DNA of 64,000 bases, taken from positions 1 to 64,000 of the forward strand of contig NZ_BBXE01000023.1 of the NCBI RefSeq assembly GCF_001570565.1. The letters are read 5' to 3'. Positions 7,936 through 18,227 of this stretch are shown piece after piece (position 1 is the stretch's first letter; each line of letters begins with the position of its first letter). Position numbers and translations under genes: made by a program. Origin of the DNA: Herbidospora yilanensis. GTDB taxonomy: Bacteria > Actinomycetota > Actinomycetes > Streptosporangiales > Streptosporangiaceae. The notes under the pieces were generated by a model. The model did no database searches, was not told the DNA's origin, and worked only from the letters and a program-made list of their open reading frames with translations.

Positions 7936-8694
7936 TCAGCCGTCGGGGTCGAGGATCGACCGCAGGCGGGTCGCCGTGTCGTCGAGGACCGCCTTGCAGG
8001 CCGCCAGGTCGTCGTCGCCGAGCCTGGTGTCGGCCGCCTCCGAGCGGACGGCGGCCACGAAATCGGCCAGATACTGGCCGAGTTCCGCGTCGTTGGCCGT
8101 GGCCCGCTCGTCGTCGACCGTGCCGTTCGGGGGCGCCGGGAATCCCGTCATGGCCCACGTGTCGGTCCAGATGCGCTGCCACTCGCCCTTCCAGCGTTCC
8201 GACTCCGCCTTCCACTGCTGCTTCTGGCGGGACCATTCCGCCTTCTGCCGGTCGCGCTGGCGCTTCCACTCCTCGCGTGTGTCGCGGGCCGAGCCGGTCG
8301 TCTCCTGGTTGATGTTTCGGGCCATCGTGGTCAGTTCGTGGCGCAGGGAGCGCACGGTCTGGCGGACGTCCTCTTTGACCTCGCGGGCGATGTCCTGGAC
8401 CGAGGCGGTGATCTCGCGTTCCAGGTCGGCGAGTTCGTCGAGGCGGGCGTTCAGTTCGGCGCGGCCCTTGTCGGTGAGGGTGAAGACCTTCTTGCCGTCG
8501 ACGACCTCGTGGGTGACCAGGCCCTCCTCCTCCAGCCGCGCCAGGCGCGGGTAGATCGTGCCGGGGGAGGGGGAGTAGACGCCGAGGAAGCGGTCTTGGA
8601 GCAGGCGGATGACCTCGTAGCCGTGGCGGGGGCTCTCCTCCAGCAGTTTGAGCAGGTAGAGCCGGAGCCTGCCGTGGCCGAAGACGGGACTCAT
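7936..8694 (-). CDS. PadR-family transcriptional regulator with long C-terminal coiled coil
   Basis: 252 residues. The first 80 form the PadR winged helix (YLLKLLEESPRHGYEVIRLL, SPGTIYPRLARLEEEGLV). Residues 85-170 are strongly charged and helical with a Trp/Lys/Arg/Glu/Gln-rich repeat region (EWKRQRDRQKAEW), longer than the usual PadR dimerisation helix; an acidic tail follows. Its ATG overlaps the stop of the DUF4097 gene by four bases (8691-8694), so the two are translationally coupled. It probably autoregulates the promoter at 9521-9561. Confidence 0.88.
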   Translation of the reverse strand: MSPVFGHGRLRLYLLKLLEESPRHGYEVIRLLQDRFLGVYSPSPGTIYPRLARLEEEGLVTHEVVDGKKVFTLTDKGRAELNARLDELADLEREITASVQDIAREVKEDVRQTVRSLRHELTTMARNINQETTGSARDTREEWKRQRDRQKAEWSRQKQQWKAESERWKGEWQRIWTDTWAMTGFPAPPNGTVDDERATANDAELGQYLADFVAAVRSEAADTRLGDDDLAACKAVLDDTATRLRSILDPDG

Positions 8695-9488
8695 TCTGTT
8701 TCCTTACTGAGCAGGGTCACGCCGCCCGAGACGGTGGTCGCGCTGAGCGTGGCCATGCCACCGCCGAGACGACCGGTGAGGGTCTTGGTGCCGGGGTGGC
8801 CGTTGTACGTGAGACCCGGGAAGGCGGACTCCAGATTGCCCGACATCGAGCGGAAGGTCACGTCGCTGTCGGTGGCGCGCGGGAGCCGCACCCAGATCGA
8901 GCCCGAGACCGTGTTGAGCGTGACGTGGCCGGTCGGGCCGAGGGTCAGGTCGGCGGTGATGGCGCCGCTCACGGTGTTGCCGCGCAGGCGCCTCGGCACC
9001 CCGTCGGCGACGGTCAGCTCGCCCGAGACGCTGGTGAACGCCAGGTCGCCGGCGAGGGCGCGGCTCTCGACCGAGCCCGAGACGGTCTCGGCGTGGACGT
9101 CGCCGCTCACGCCGTCGAGGATGATGTCGCCCGTCACGCTGCGCACCCGGGTCTGCGTCTCGAAGCCGGCGATCACCGCCCCCGCGGAGATCACCCCCGC
9201 CTCCACCCGGCACGTCTTGGGGACCGTCAGGGTGATCACGCAGCTCCGCCCGCCACCCGAGCGCAACCAGCCGAGCACGCCCTCCCAGGTGAGGTCGCCG
9301 TAGGTGACGGTGAGCCGGCCGCCCTCCTGCTCGACGACGAGGGGGACGCTGCCGATCTCGCTGATCTCCAGGCCGGGCGGGCCGTCACTGGCCAGCACCG
9401 CGAGGTGACCGGCCACGATGCGCACGCTCAACCGGTCGACCGGATCGAACGTGAGCTGGTCGGGTTTGTCGATGGTCCATCTCGGCAT
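8691..9488 (-). CDS. DUF4097-family beta-strand repeat protein
   Basis: 265 residues from the ATG at 9488. The second half consists of repeating short beta strands with alternating motif (SGDVHAETVSGSVESRALAGDLAFTSVSGEL is the pattern; residues about 120-260), typical of DUF4097/adhesin-like beta-helix proteins. No signal peptide is seen, so it is cytoplasmic or membrane-associated through partners. Such proteins often accompany PadR or anti-sigma regulators in actinomycetes; here it is the first gene of the operon with the PadR gene. The biochemical role is unknown. Confidence 0.82.
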   Translation of the reverse strand: MPRWTIDKPDQLTFDPVDRLSVRIVAGHLAVLASDGPPGLEISEIGSVPLVVEQEGGRLTVTYGDLTWEGVLGWLRSGGGRSCVITLTVPKTCRVEAGVISAGAVIAGFETQTRVRSVTGDIILDGVSGDVHAETVSGSVESRALAGDLAFTSVSGELTVADGVPRRLRGNTVSGAITADLTLGPTGHVTLNTVSGSIWVRLPRATDSDVTFRSMSGNLESAFPGLTYNGHPGTKTLTGRLGGGMATLSATTVSGGVTLLSKETE

Positions 9489-9520
9489 GACGCCGCCCCT
9501 TCCACGAACTGCCTACAGAC

Positions 9521-9561
9521 ACGATATGTCGCGTTCGTGGAAAGTCAAGATGTATCGCGTT
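9521..9561 (-). promoter_or_regulatory. Promoter with repeated operator for the DUF4097-padR operon
   Basis: Minus strand: -35 TTGACT (9548-9543), 16-base spacer, -10 TATCGT (9526-9521), 32 bases before the DUF4097 ATG. Two near-identical 12-mers, ATATGTCGCGTT (9524-9535) and ATGTATCGCGTT (9550-9561), lie 26 bases apart and bracket the -35 element. This is the layout of a repressor operator, most simply PadR autoregulation. Confidence 0.55.
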
Positions 9562-9737
9562 CAGTCCTCGTCGTCGTCGAGCCGGGCCAGCCAGGTCGCC
9601 AGGCGCTCGACCGGCGTCTCGAACTCGGGGTTGAGGTCGACGAACTCGCGCAGCCGCTCGGCCAGCCAGACCATCTGCACCTCCTCCTCGCCCCGGCGCT
9701 CGACCAGTTCCTCGATGCCCCTGTCGGTGAAGTACAT
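9561..9737 (-). CDS. Small conserved actinobacterial protein, DUF6104-like
   Basis: 58 residues from the ATG at 9737 with GGGAG upstream. It begins MYFTDRGIEELVERRGEEE and ends in an acidic DDDED tail. The layout and sequence resemble the DUF6104 small proteins of actinomycetes (from memory, not searched). It sits just downstream of kgd, after a hairpin, and its stop codon touches the operator of the next operon. Function unknown. Confidence 0.7.
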   Translation of the reverse strand: MYFTDRGIEELVERRGEEEVQMVWLAERLREFVDLNPEFETPVERLATWLARLDDDED

Positions 9738-9758
9738 GAAAGCTCCCGGAAACGGCGA

Positions 9759-9782
9759 GAGGCCCCCGCAGTGGAGGGCCTC
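9759..9782 (-). terminator. Weak hairpin between kgd and the DUF6104-like gene
   Basis: Arms GAGGCCC and GGGCCTC with a 10-base loop directly before the ribosome-binding site of the small downstream gene. It has no U-run, so partial read-through or a processing role is possible. Confidence 0.4.
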
Positions 9783-9802
9783 CCGCTGGGTTGTGACGTC
9801 GT

Positions 9803-12800
9803 CTAACCGAAGATCTCGGTGATGATGGTGTGGAGTTCGTCGTCGTGGGTGCTGTGGGAACCGGCGGCCGGCGAGGAGTTCGCCGCCCGCGAGACCCGCC
9901 GCAGCCGCCGGCCGTTGAGCACCTCGGGCCGCTCGGTCATCTTCAGCGCCAGGTAGGGCCACGGGCCCATGTTGACCGGTTCGTCCTGCGCCCACACGAG
10001 CTCGACGTCGTCGGCGTAGCGGGCCAGCTCGGCCTTCAGCGGCTGCTCGGGGAACGGGAAGAGCCGCTCCATCCGGAGGATCGCCGTGTCGGTGTGGCCG
10101 CCCTTGTCCCGTGCGGCGGCCAGATCGTAGTAGATCTTGCCGGAGCACAGGACGACCTTCCGGACGCCCGCCGGGTCGACGGTGGTGTCACCGAGCACCG
10201 GCTGGAAGGTGCCGGAGGTGAACTCCGCGGTCGCCGACGCCGCCGCCTTTTGGCGCAGCAGCGACTTGGGCGTGAACACGACCAGCGGCTTGCGCCGGTC
10301 GGACAACGACTGCCAGCGCAGCAGGTGGAAGTAGTTCGCCGGGGTCGTCGGCTGGGCCACGGTCATGTTGTCGAGCGCGCAGATCTGCAGGAAACGCTCG
10401 ATGCGGGCCGAGGAGTGGTCGGGACCCTGACCCTCGTAGCCGTGCGGCAGCAGCAGCACGACCGACGACCGCTGGCCCCACTTCTGCTCACCGGACGAGA
10501 TGAACTCGTCGATGATCGACTGGGCGCCGTTGACGAAGTCGCCGAACTGCGCCTCCCACATGACCAGCGCCTCGGGCCGGACCACGCTGTAGCCGTATTC
10601 GAAGCCCAGCGCCGCGAACTCGCTCAGCAGCGAGTCGTAGACGTAGAACTTCGTGACGCCCTCGTTGAACGCCTTCAGCGGGGTGTGGTCTTCGCCGGTG
10701 ACCCGGTCGACCAGCACCGCGTGGCGCTGGCCGAAGGTGCCGCGCCGCGAGTCCTGGCCTGCCAGGCGGACGGGGTGGCCGTCGAGCAGGAGCGAACCGA
10801 ACGCCAGCATCTCGCCGGTCGCCCAGTCGATCGCGTCCTCCTCGATCATCGCGCCGCGCCGCTGGAGCACCGGGTTGAGCCTCGGGTGGACGGTGAAGCC
10901 CTCGGGCAGCGTGAGCTGGGTGTCGATGACCCGCTTGACGGTCTCCTCGGAGATGGCCGTCTTGGTGTCGTCGTGGCTCCACACGATCAGCTCGTCGGTG
11001 GGCGGCTTGACGACCGCGCCCTCTTCGAGCGGCTTCTTGGCGGCGTCGCGGGTCTCGGTGAAGGCCCGCTCCAACTGCTCCTGGTAGTCGCGCAGCGCCT
11101 GCTCGGCGTCTTCGACCGTGATGTCGCCGCGGCCGATCAGGGCCTCGGTGTAGAGCTTGCGGGTGGAGCGCTTGGCGTCGATCAGGTCGTACATGAGCGG
11201 CTGGGTGAAGCTGGGGTTGTCCATCTCGTTGTGGCCCCGGCGCCGGTAGCAGATCATGTCGATCACGACGTCCTTGCGGAACGCCTGGCGGTATTCGTAG
11301 GCCAGCTTGCCGACCCGGACGACCGCCTCGGGGTCGTCGCCGTTCACGTGGAAGATCGGCGCCTGGATCATGCGCGCGACGTCGGTGGCGTAGACCGACG
11401 AACGCGAGGCCTCCGGGCTGGTGGTGAAGCCGACCTGGTTGTTGACCACGATGTGGACGGTGCCGCCGGTGCGGTAGCCGCGGAGCTGCGACAGGTGCAG
11501 CGTCTCGGCCACCACGCCCTGGCCCGCGAAGGCCGCGTCGCCGTGGACCAGCACCGGCAGGACGGTGAAGCCCTCGGGGCCCATCTCCAGCAGGTCCTGC
11601 TTGGCGCGCACGACGCCTTCGAGGACGGGGTCGACCGCTTCCAGGTGGGACGGGTTGGCGACGACCGACGCCTTGATGCGCTTGCCCGACGGCGACACGA
11701 AGTCGCCGTCGGCGCCCAGGTGGTATTTCACGTCGCCCGAGCCGTGGGCGCTGCGCGGGTCGAGGTTGCCCTCGAACTCGCCGAACACCTGGGCGTAGGA
11801 CTTGCCGACGATGTTGGCCAGCACGTTGAGACGGCCGCGGTGGGCCATGCCGATGACGACCTCGTCGAGCTGCTCGTCGGCCGCCGCCGCGATCACCGAG
11901 TCGAGCAGCGGGATCAGCGACTCGCCGCCTTCGAGGGAGAAGCGCTTCTGGCCGACGTACTTCGTCTGCAGGAAGGTCTCGAACGCCTCGGCGGTGTTGA
12001 GCCGCGCCAGCACGTGGAGCTGCTCGTCGCGGTCGGGCTTGGCGTGGGGCTTCTCGACCCGCGCCTGGATCCAGGCCCGCTCTTCGGGGTTCTGGATGTG
12101 CATGTACTCGATGCCGACCGTGCGGCAGTAGGAGTCGCGCAGCACCCCGAGGACCTCGCGCAGCGTCATCAGCGCCCGGCCGCCGAAACCGCCGGTCGGG
12201 AACTCGCGCTCCAGGTCCCACAGGGTGAGGCCGTGCTTGGTGATGTCGAGGTCGGGGTGCTTGCGCTGGCGGTATTCCAGCGGGTCGGTGTCGGCCATCA
12301 GGTGGCCGCGCACGCGGTAGGCGTGGATCAGCTCGATGACGCGGGCCGACTTGGCGACGTCGTCGTCGTGGGAGGCCGACACGTCGGCGGTCCAGCGGAC
12401 CGGCTCGTAGGGGATCCGCAGCGACTCGAAGATGTCGTCGTAGAAGCCGTCGGCGCCCAGCAGCAGCTGGTGGATGCGCCGCAGGAAGTCACCCGACTGC
12501 GCACCTTGGATGATGCGGTGGTCGTAGGTGCTGGTGAGCGTCATCACCTTGCTGATGGCCAGCCGCGAGAGCGTCTCGGCCGAGGCGCCCTGGTATTCGG
12601 CCGGGTATTCCATCGCGCCGACGCCGATGATCGTGCCCTGGCCGGGCATCAGGCGCGGCACCGAGTGGACCGTGCCGATGGTGCCGGGGTTGGTCAGCGA
12701 GATCGAGGTGCCCTGGAAGTCGTCGACGCCGAGCTTGCCGGAGCGCGCCTTGCGGACGATGTCTTCGTAGGCCATCCAGAAGTGCTGGAAGTCGAGCGTC

Positions 12801-13471
12801 TCGGCGGCCTTGATCGACGGCACCAGCAATTGGCGCGTTCCGTCGCTCTTCTGGACGTCGATCGCCAGCCCCAGCCCGACGTGCTCGGGCCGGACGATCG
12901 CCGGCTTGCCGTCGATCTGGCCGTAGGCGTAGTTCATCTCCGGCATGGCCTCAAGGGCCCGCACGATGGCGTAGCCGATGAGGTGGGTGAAGGAGATCTT
13001 GCCACCGCGCCCGCGGGAGAGGTGGTTGTTGATCACGATCCGGTTGTCGATCAGCAGCTTGGCCGGCACGGCCCGCACGCTCGTCGCGGTCGGGATCGCC
13101 AGCGACGCCTCCATGTTGAGGGCGGTGCGGGCGGCGGCGCCGCGCAGCTTCTCCTCGACCGCGCCGACGGGCGCCTTGGGCGCCTCTGCCTTGGCGGCGG
13201 GCTTGGCTGCGGCGGGGGCCTTCTTCTCAGGCACGGGGGCCTTCGGCGGCTGCGGAGGCGCGGCCGGTGCTGCGGGTGTGGGAGCGGCGGCCGGCGTCGC
13301 GTCGCCCGGCGGGGCGACCTTGCCCTGCCCGTTGTAATCCGCGAAGAAGTGCCACCAGGCCTTGTCAACCGACTCGGGGTCCTGAAGGTACTTTTGGTAC
13401 AGCTCGTCGACAAGCCATTCGTTCTGTCCGAAGCTTGCCAGCGGGTTTGTCCGCGACGACTCAGACGACAC
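9803..13471 (-). CDS. kgd: Multifunctional 2-oxoglutarate dehydrogenase E1 / decarboxylase with succinyltransferase domain
   Basis: I choose GTG 13471, which begins at [14 protein letters not shown] like other actinobacterial KGD proteins (1222 residues); an in-frame GTG at 13606 would add 45 poorly conserved residues. Order: N-terminal binding segment [13 protein letters not shown] (res 18-30), Ala/Pro linker (52-105), E2-type succinyltransferase domain (115-340, with the catalytic histidine in [11 protein letters not shown], His318), then the thiamine-diphosphate E1 part ([11 protein letters not shown] near 541, [11 protein letters not shown] further on). The fused E2o-E1o layout replaces a separate SucB and is an actinobacterial hallmark. 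It feeds the TCA cycle or 2-oxoglutarate decarboxylation. It stands alone with no other TCA gene nearby. Confidence 0.95.
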   Translation of the reverse strand: MSSESSRTNPLASFGQNEWLVDELYQKYLQDPESVDKAWWHFFADYNGQGKVAPPGDATPAAAPTPAAPAAPPQPPKAPVPEKKAPAAAKPAAKAEAPKAPVGAVEEKLRGAAARTALNMEASLAIPTATSVRAVPAKLLIDNRIVINNHLSRGRGGKISFTHLIGYAIVRALEAMPEMNYAYGQIDGKPAIVRPEHVGLGLAIDVQKSDGTRQLLVPSIKAAETLDFQHFWMAYEDIVRKARSGKLGVDDFQGTSISLTNPGTIGTVHSVPRLMPGQGTIIGVGAMEYPAEYQGASAETLSRLAISKVMTLTSTYDHRIIQGAQSGDFLRRIHQLLLGADGFYDDIFESLRIPYEPVRWTADVSASHDDDVAKSARVIELIHAYRVRGHLMADTDPLEYRQRKHPDLDITKHGLTLWDLEREFPTGGFGGRALMTLREVLGVLRDSYCRTVGIEYMHIQNPEERAWIQARVEKPHAKPDRDEQLHVLARLNTAEAFETFLQTKYVGQKRFSLEGGESLIPLLDSVIAAAADEQLDEVVIGMAHRGRLNVLANIVGKSYAQVFGEFEGNLDPRSAHGSGDVKYHLGADGDFVSPSGKRIKASVVANPSHLEAVDPVLEGVVRAKQDLLEMGPEGFTVLPVLVHGDAAFAGQGVVAETLHLSQLRGYRTGGTVHIVVNNQVGFTTSPEASRSSVYATDVARMIQAPIFHVNGDDPEAVVRVGKLAYEYRQAFRKDVVIDMICYRRRGHNEMDNPSFTQPLMYDLIDAKRSTRKLYTEALIGRGDITVEDAEQALRDYQEQLERAFTETRDAAKKPLEEGAVVKPPTDELIVWSHDDTKTAISEETVKRVIDTQLTLPEGFTVHPRLNPVLQRRGAMIEEDAIDWATGEMLAFGSLLLDGHPVRLAGQDSRRGTFGQRHAVLVDRVTGEDHTPLKAFNEGVTKFYVYDSLLSEFAALGFEYGYSVVRPEALVMWEAQFGDFVNGAQSIIDEFISSGEQKWGQRSSVVLLLPHGYEGQGPDHSSARIERFLQICALDNMTVAQPTTPANYFHLLRWQSLSDRRKPLVVFTPKSLLRQKAAASATAEFTSGTFQPVLGDTTVDPAGVRKVVLCSGKIYYDLAAARDKGGHTDTAILRMERLFPFPEQPLKAELARYADDVELVWAQDEPVNMGPWPYLALKMTERPEVLNGRRLRRVSRAANSSPAAGSHSTHDDELHTIITEIFG

Positions 13472-13690
13472 GGCGGAAATCGCCCTCTTCCGCAGATCGG
13501 CGTTGATGTAAAGGAACCTGTCCAAGGCTACTCGTCCAGCCAGGTGACGAGAGCCGTCCGGCGCGTGGCTCCCGCTTATGCTCCCAGGACTGTCCGAACT
13601 GGTCACGCACGGGTAGCCCTCCAGGATGGTAGAGGCACCCTCACCGGCTGGTCAGGGCGAGGTCCCCTTTTCGTCATATTGGTCGTAATT

Positions 13691-14332
13691 CTAGCTGATT
13701 GTGCGACTTGAAGTTCGGACATCAGGGCTGATCAAGTGCAGCAACGTGACCAGTTCCTCGCCTGCTGCGGCCAGTTCCGCCATGGTCATGGGGGCCAGTC
13801 GTTCGAGGATGAAAATCGCGTCGACCGTTTCCTCGGTGATGCGGGTGCGGACGCCCTGACGCCAGTTCCACCGCCGGCAGGTCACCCCCGCGTCGTCGCG
13901 CCAGATCACCTCGCCCTGCTCGGGCTCGCCCAGCGCCTCGTCGGACTTCTCGTCCCCGGCGGCGCGGACCAGCCGGGCCGGGCCCTCGTAGCGGCGCAGG
14001 TCCTCGCCGCCGATGGGGAGCGTGTGGCGCACCGACACGGAGTTGTAGGCGTCGACGACCAGGTTGATCTCGGGCAGCGGCATGCGGCGGATCAGGGCGT
14101 CGACCGACGGGCGGGTGCGGGACGGCTTGGCGCCGAACGCGCGGTAGGCGTCGCGCCAGGACTCGATCTTCTTGTCGTCGAGCGGCGCGGCCCGCTCGGC
14201 CGCCTTGGCCAGCCACTTCCTCGACCGGTCGTCGGAGGGGCCGTTGACGAAGCCGGTGGCCTCGATGAGGAGGGCGGCGAAGTCGGGCCGGAGCGCGCGG
14301 ACCGCGTCGTCGACGTGGATGTCGTTCAGCAC
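13691..14332 (-). CDS. B3/4 (phenylalanyl-tRNA synthetase beta-like) domain protein
   Basis: 213 residues from GTG 14332. A longer in-frame start at 14434 lies inside the GH9 terminator hairpin and is rejected. The sequence has the B3/4 signature of free-standing COG3382-type proteins: RRMPLPEINLVVDAYNSVSVRHTLPIGGEDL. These resemble the editing/binding fold of PheT and may act on misacylated tRNA or amino acids, but the role of the stand-alone form is not established. No Shine-Dalgarno is visible; a leaderless start is possible. Convergent or divergent neighbours do not suggest an operon. Confidence 0.75.
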   Translation of the reverse strand: MLNDIHVDDAVRALRPDFAALLIEATGFVNGPSDDRSRKWLAKAAERAAPLDDKKIESWRDAYRAFGAKPSRTRPSVDALIRRMPLPEINLVVDAYNSVSVRHTLPIGGEDLRRYEGPARLVRAAGDEKSDEALGEPEQGEVIWRDDAGVTCRRWNWRQGVRTRITEETVDAIFILERLAPMTMAELAAAGEELVTLLHLISPDVRTSSRTIS

Positions 14333-14407
14333 GGAGAAAGAGTAGAGCGAGACACGGACGGCCGGAGGCCGGGCGTGTCCCGCGTTGTGAACGTGCCTGA
14401 AAGACCG

Positions 14408-14441
14408 GGCCCGTGGCTCCCCCGGAAGAGCCACGGGCCCG
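14408..14441 (-). terminator. Strong hairpin terminator after the GH9 gene
   Basis: Perfect 13-base arms GGGCCCGTGGCTC and GAGCCACGGGCCC around an 8-base loop, 10 bases past the GH9 stop. Confidence 0.75.
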
Positions 14442-14450
14442 GGGGTCGGC

Positions 14451-16988
14451 TTAGGCGCAGGCCTTGCCGTTCAGGAGGAACAGGTCCGGCACGGGGTTGG
14501 CGCCCGGGGCGCCGACGCCGTTGAAGCCGAAGGTGATCGACGAGCCGGGGTGGATCTTCTTGTTGTGGGACAGGTTCTTCGCGGTCAGGGTCGCGCCCGA
14601 CTGCGAGTAGTCGGCGTTCCAGCCGTGGTCGAGCTTCTGCCCGCCCAGGAACGACCACTTCAGGTTCCAGCCGTCGATCGCGGCGGCACCGGTGTTCTTG
14701 ATCGTCACCTGGGTCGAGAAGCCGGTCGGCCACGTGCCGTGGATCTGGTAGGTCACCTCACACGAGCCGGGAGCCGTCACCGAGCCGTCGCCCTGGTCGG
14801 CGATGAAGGCCGAGATCCACGACAGCGGGGCGTTCCAGTTGATCGTCAGCTCGTTGGTCGCCCACGACTCGATGTGGTCGATGTAGCAGAACTGCGGCTT
14901 GCAGCCCTGGAGGTTGGCCTGCGCGATCGGGTCCTGGATGGCCGAGTTCGGGCCGCCCGCCAGGGTGCCCCGGGGCGGGTTGGGCAGGTCGGGGTTGAGC
15001 TGGTTGGCGTACCAGCGGGAGTGCTGGTTGCGGGAGTTGACCTCGCCGTAGCCCGTCACGTAGGAGATGTTGAGGGCGTTGCGGCCGAGGATGTAGTCGA
15101 TGCCCTCCAGGACTCCGTCGAGGTACTTCTTCTGGCCGGAGATGTCGTACGCCGCCGCCATCACGACCATGTTGTTCAGGACGAGGTTGTTGGAGCCCCA
15201 GTCGAAGTCGGGCGGGTTGTAGGGCAGGCCGTACGGGTGTGCGTCGAGGGTGGCGAGGTACTTGTCGGCGCCTTCCAGGACCGAGGCGCGGACCGCCGCG
15301 CGGCCGGGCAGGTTGTTGGGCACCGTGGCCAGGTCGAGGCGGCCGAGCTGCGCCGTCGAGCCCCAGTCGAAGCCGCGCTCGCGCCACACGTCGGACGTGT
15401 GCAGCGGCGAGTTCAGCACGGCGTCCCGGAAGACCGCCTCGCCGGTGGTGATGTAGAGCTCGGCGGCGGCCCAGTAGAACTCGTCGGTCACGTTGTCGTC
15501 GTTGTAGGCGCCGCCGCCCACGCCGTCGTTGGGGGAGGCGTAGATCGCCGGGTTGGCCTTGGCGGCCGTCCAGGCCTTGCGGGCGGCGGCCAGGTTCTTG
15601 GCCGCGAACGCCGCGTCGTAGGGCGCGAACAGGCGGGCGGCCTGGGCGGCGGTGGCGGCGAGGTTCAGCGTGGCGGCCGTGGAGACCGGGTGGAGCTCAC
15701 GGGCCTGCGGGTCGAGGTGCGGCATCAGCGGCAGGCCGGTCCACGCGGCGTCGTGGATCTTGTGGTGGGCCATGCCGTCGGGGCGCTGCATCTTGAGCAG
15801 GAACTCCTGCTCCCAGCGGGCCTCGTCGAGGATGTCGGGCACGGCGTCGCCGCTCTCCGGGATCGCCAGCGAGCCGATGCTCTTGGCGGTGGCGGCGTTC
15901 TTGGTGCGCTCGAACTCGCTCATGAGCTGCCAGGCGGAGACGCCGCCGTTGACGACGTACTTGCCGTGGTCGCCGGCGTCGTACCAGCCGCCCGAGACGT
16001 CGAGCGAGTAGTCGCACACGCCGGGCTGGCAGGGGACGTTCGTGTCGCCCTGGTTGGGCGCCACGCCGACGTGCCCGGCCGGGCGGCCGTAGCCGGGGCG
16101 CAGCGTGTCGTCGATCGCGATGCCGCTGCGCTGGGTGTAGTAGAACTTCAGCGCGTCCAGCTTGAGCTGGGCGTAGGCGTTCGCCGAGATGTCGAAGGGG
16201 CGGCTGGTGTCGCCGTCGGCGGTCAGGGTGTAACCCTCGCCGGCGGTCGTGTAGGCGCCGAAGTCGATGCTGTGCACGTTCTGGCCGGAGCTTCCGTCGA
16301 CGCCGCGCGGGGTCGTCGAGCCGTTCGCCACGACGGTGCCGCCCTCGTTCTTGAGCTGCCAGGCGACGGCCTCGGTCGCGTCGGTCACGACGGTGGCGTT
16401 CTTGGGGCCGTTGGGCAGGTAGGCCACCTGGTTGACGCGCACCCGGGGGCCGGTGTCGGGCTCGTAGACCTCGGGCTCGGCGCCGCCGCGCAGCGACACG
16501 TCGTCGAGGCAGAAGCGCCACGGGGTCGCGCTGCCGCCGAGCTGGAAGGCGATCTGGGCGTTGGGCAGGCTGGTGGGCGCGGTGAAGGTGAACTCGTAGG
16601 AGTTGCCCGACACGCTCAGCTCGGGGTTGGCCGCGAAGAACTGCGTCCAGGGGTCGACCGGGAGCTGGATCAGCGCCCGGCCCACGCGCGAGGGCGTGGC
16701 CGAGGCGAAGAAGCGGTAGGCGTAGGTCTCACCGGCGACCAGCGGGATGCCGTCGAGGCCGATGATCGCGTCCCACGGGTTGGTGGTCGAGCCGGGGATG
16801 TCGGCGCACAGACGGCCGTCCTCCAGTTCGACGGTGACGTTGCCGGTGTTCCACCAGGGCGCGGTGGAGGTCTCGAACGTCCCGTTGGGGATCTGCTCGG
16901 GGCCCTCGTCGGCGTACGCGGTGGTGACCGGTAACAGGAACAGGGCCGCCGCGGCGAGCACGGCGGTGAGGCGGGAGGGTCGCGTCAA
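14451..16988 (-). CDS. Secreted GH9 endoglucanase with CBM4/9, Ig-like and CBM2 modules
   Basis: I start at TTG 16988 (GAGG 6 bases upstream), giving 845 residues and a clean Sec signal ([17 protein letters not shown]). Order: CBM4/9-like module (about 30-180), CelD-type Ig domain ([16 protein letters not shown] onward, about 190-290), GH9 catalytic domain with DAGD ([14 protein letters not shown], about 330) and the acid Glu in [12 protein letters not shown] near residue 720, then a C-terminal family 2 CBM with its terminal cysteine pair. It cleaves beta-1,4-glucan outside the cell. A CebR/CelR box lies just before the start, so cello-oligosaccharides probably induce it. Confidence 0.93.
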   Translation of the reverse strand: MTRPSRLTAVLAAAALFLLPVTTAYADEGPEQIPNGTFETSTAPWWNTGNVTVELEDGRLCADIPGSTTNPWDAIIGLDGIPLVAGETYAYRFFASATPSRVGRALIQLPVDPWTQFFAANPELSVSGNSYEFTFTAPTSLPNAQIAFQLGGSATPWRFCLDDVSLRGGAEPEVYEPDTGPRVRVNQVAYLPNGPKNATVVTDATEAVAWQLKNEGGTVVANGSTTPRGVDGSSGQNVHSIDFGAYTTAGEGYTLTADGDTSRPFDISANAYAQLKLDALKFYYTQRSGIAIDDTLRPGYGRPAGHVGVAPNQGDTNVPCQPGVCDYSLDVSGGWYDAGDHGKYVVNGGVSAWQLMSEFERTKNAATAKSIGSLAIPESGDAVPDILDEARWEQEFLLKMQRPDGMAHHKIHDAAWTGLPLMPHLDPQARELHPVSTAATLNLAATAAQAARLFAPYDAAFAAKNLAAARKAWTAAKANPAIYASPNDGVGGGAYNDDNVTDEFYWAAAELYITTGEAVFRDAVLNSPLHTSDVWRERGFDWGSTAQLGRLDLATVPNNLPGRAAVRASVLEGADKYLATLDAHPYGLPYNPPDFDWGSNNLVLNNMVVMAAAYDISGQKKYLDGVLEGIDYILGRNALNISYVTGYGEVNSRNQHSRWYANQLNPDLPNPPRGTLAGGPNSAIQDPIAQANLQGCKPQFCYIDHIESWATNELTINWNAPLSWISAFIADQGDGSVTAPGSCEVTYQIHGTWPTGFSTQVTIKNTGAAAIDGWNLKWSFLGGQKLDHGWNADYSQSGATLTAKNLSHNKKIHPGSSITFGFNGVGAPGANPVPDLFLLNGKACA

Positions 16989-17006
16989 AATGCACCTCGT
17001 CAGATA

Positions 17007-17020
17007 TGGGAGCGCTCCCA
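17007..17020. promoter_or_regulatory. CebR/CelR operator upstream of the GH9 cellulase
   Basis: TGGGAGCGCTCCCA is the exact 14-bp palindrome known for the LacI-family cellulose regulators CebR (Streptomyces) and CelR (Thermobifida). It lies 18 bases before the GH9 start codon, where bound repressor would block transcription. Confidence 0.85.
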
Positions 17021-17151
17021 TGGCTCAGATGCACCCGATGTTTCCAATGGGTTTCATCGAGGGTCAAGAATCGCAGGTCGGCGCTGGTGGGCGACCTGCC
17101 GTGCGTCCGGAATGTCCGGTGAAACTTTCAGCCACTAGAATCTTGTTCGGT

Positions 17152-18204
17152 ATGTCGGACACAATCGACCCCGTGAGAAGACCAACCGAACCGGCCAGTC
17201 CCGCCCAGCACGCCGCCTGGCTGGCCGGTCGCCTCCCCGAGGTCGAACGCGTCCGCCCCGGCCTCTGGTCGATCCCCGTGCCGCTGCCGAACACCCCGCT
17301 GCGCTACGTGCTCGTCTACGCCCTCGAACTGCCCGGCGGCGTGGCGCTGATCGACGCGGGCTGGAACACCGAGGAGGCGTACACGGCCCTGACGGCGGGA
17401 CTCAAGACGGCGGGTTACGAGATCGCCGACGTCCGGGCGGTCCTGGTCACCCACATGCACCCCGACCACTACGGCCTGGCCGGCCGGGTCAGGGAGGACT
17501 CGGGCGCCTGGATCGGCCTGCACCCCGCCGACGCCCGGCTGCTGCGCGGCCGGTACGAGGACACCGAGGACCTGTCGAAGCGGGAACTCGCGCTGCTGCT
17601 GCGCAGCGGCGTCCCGGCGGAGAAGGCCCGCGAGCTGGCGGGCGCCTCGATGGCGATCCGCCGGTTCGTCTCGGCCGGCGCCCCCGACCGGCTCATCGAG
17701 GACGGGACCCGGCTCGACCTGCCGGGCTGGGACCTGACCGCGATCTGGACGCCGGGCCACTCGCCCGGCCATCTGTGCTTCGCCGGCGACGGGCTGCTGT
17801 TCTCGGGCGACCACGTGCTGGCCAAGATCACCCCGATGGTCGCCTTCCATCCGCAGTCGGCGCCCGACCCGCTCGCCGACTACCTCGACGCCCTGCGCGC
17901 GGTGGGCCGCCTCGACGTCGAGGAGGTCCTGCCCGCCCACGAGTACCGCTTCCCCGACCTGCCCGGCCGCGTCGAACACGTGATCTCCCACCACCACGAC
18001 CGGCTGGCCGAGATCGAGCGGGTGGTGACCGCCGAGCCGGGCCTGACGTGCTGGCAGATCGCGACCCGGCTGACCTGGTCGCGGCCCTGGGAGTCGATCC
18101 GGGGCTTCCAGCTCCGGGCCGCCAACAACGAGACGCTCGCCCATCTGATCTACCTGGAGGCGAAAGCCCGGCTACGCCGGGAAGATAACCTATATTACAA
18201 GTAG
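17152..18204 (+). CDS. Metallo-beta-lactamase-fold hydrolase
   Basis: 350 residues from ATG 17152. A -10 TAGAAT at 17136-17141 sits about 10 bases before the ATG and no Shine-Dalgarno is present, so the transcript is probably leaderless. The MBL metal motif is THMHPDHYG (about residue 103), with later ligands in TPGHSPGHLCF, SGDHVL and AHEYRF. The C-terminal 90 residues (AEIERVVTAEPGLTCWQIATRL) form a winged-helix-like tail typical of the actinobacterial/LACTB2-like subgroup. The substrate is unknown; thioester or lactone hydrolysis is common in this group. Confidence 0.88.
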   Translation: MSDTIDPVRRPTEPASPAQHAAWLAGRLPEVERVRPGLWSIPVPLPNTPLRYVLVYALELPGGVALIDAGWNTEEAYTALTAGLKTAGYEIADVRAVLVTHMHPDHYGLAGRVREDSGAWIGLHPADARLLRGRYEDTEDLSKRELALLLRSGVPAEKARELAGASMAIRRFVSAGAPDRLIEDGTRLDLPGWDLTAIWTPGHSPGHLCFAGDGLLFSGDHVLAKITPMVAFHPQSAPDPLADYLDALRAVGRLDVEEVLPAHEYRFPDLPGRVEHVISHHHDRLAEIERVVTAEPGLTCWQIATRLTWSRPWESIRGFQLRAANNETLAHLIYLEAKARLRREDNLYYK

Positions 18205-18227
18205 GGAATAAGTGCTACATTCGTGCC

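Noticed and set aside
9830-13711. 1293-residue plus-strand open frame
   Set aside because: Antisense to kgd; low-complexity Gly/Arg/Val-rich translation without domains.
14332-14434. Upstream start for the B3/4 protein
   Set aside because: The start would lie inside the terminator hairpin of the GH9 gene and adds residues without family similarity.
14550-16934. 794-residue plus-strand open frame
   Set aside because: Antisense to the GH9 cellulase, no recognisable motif.
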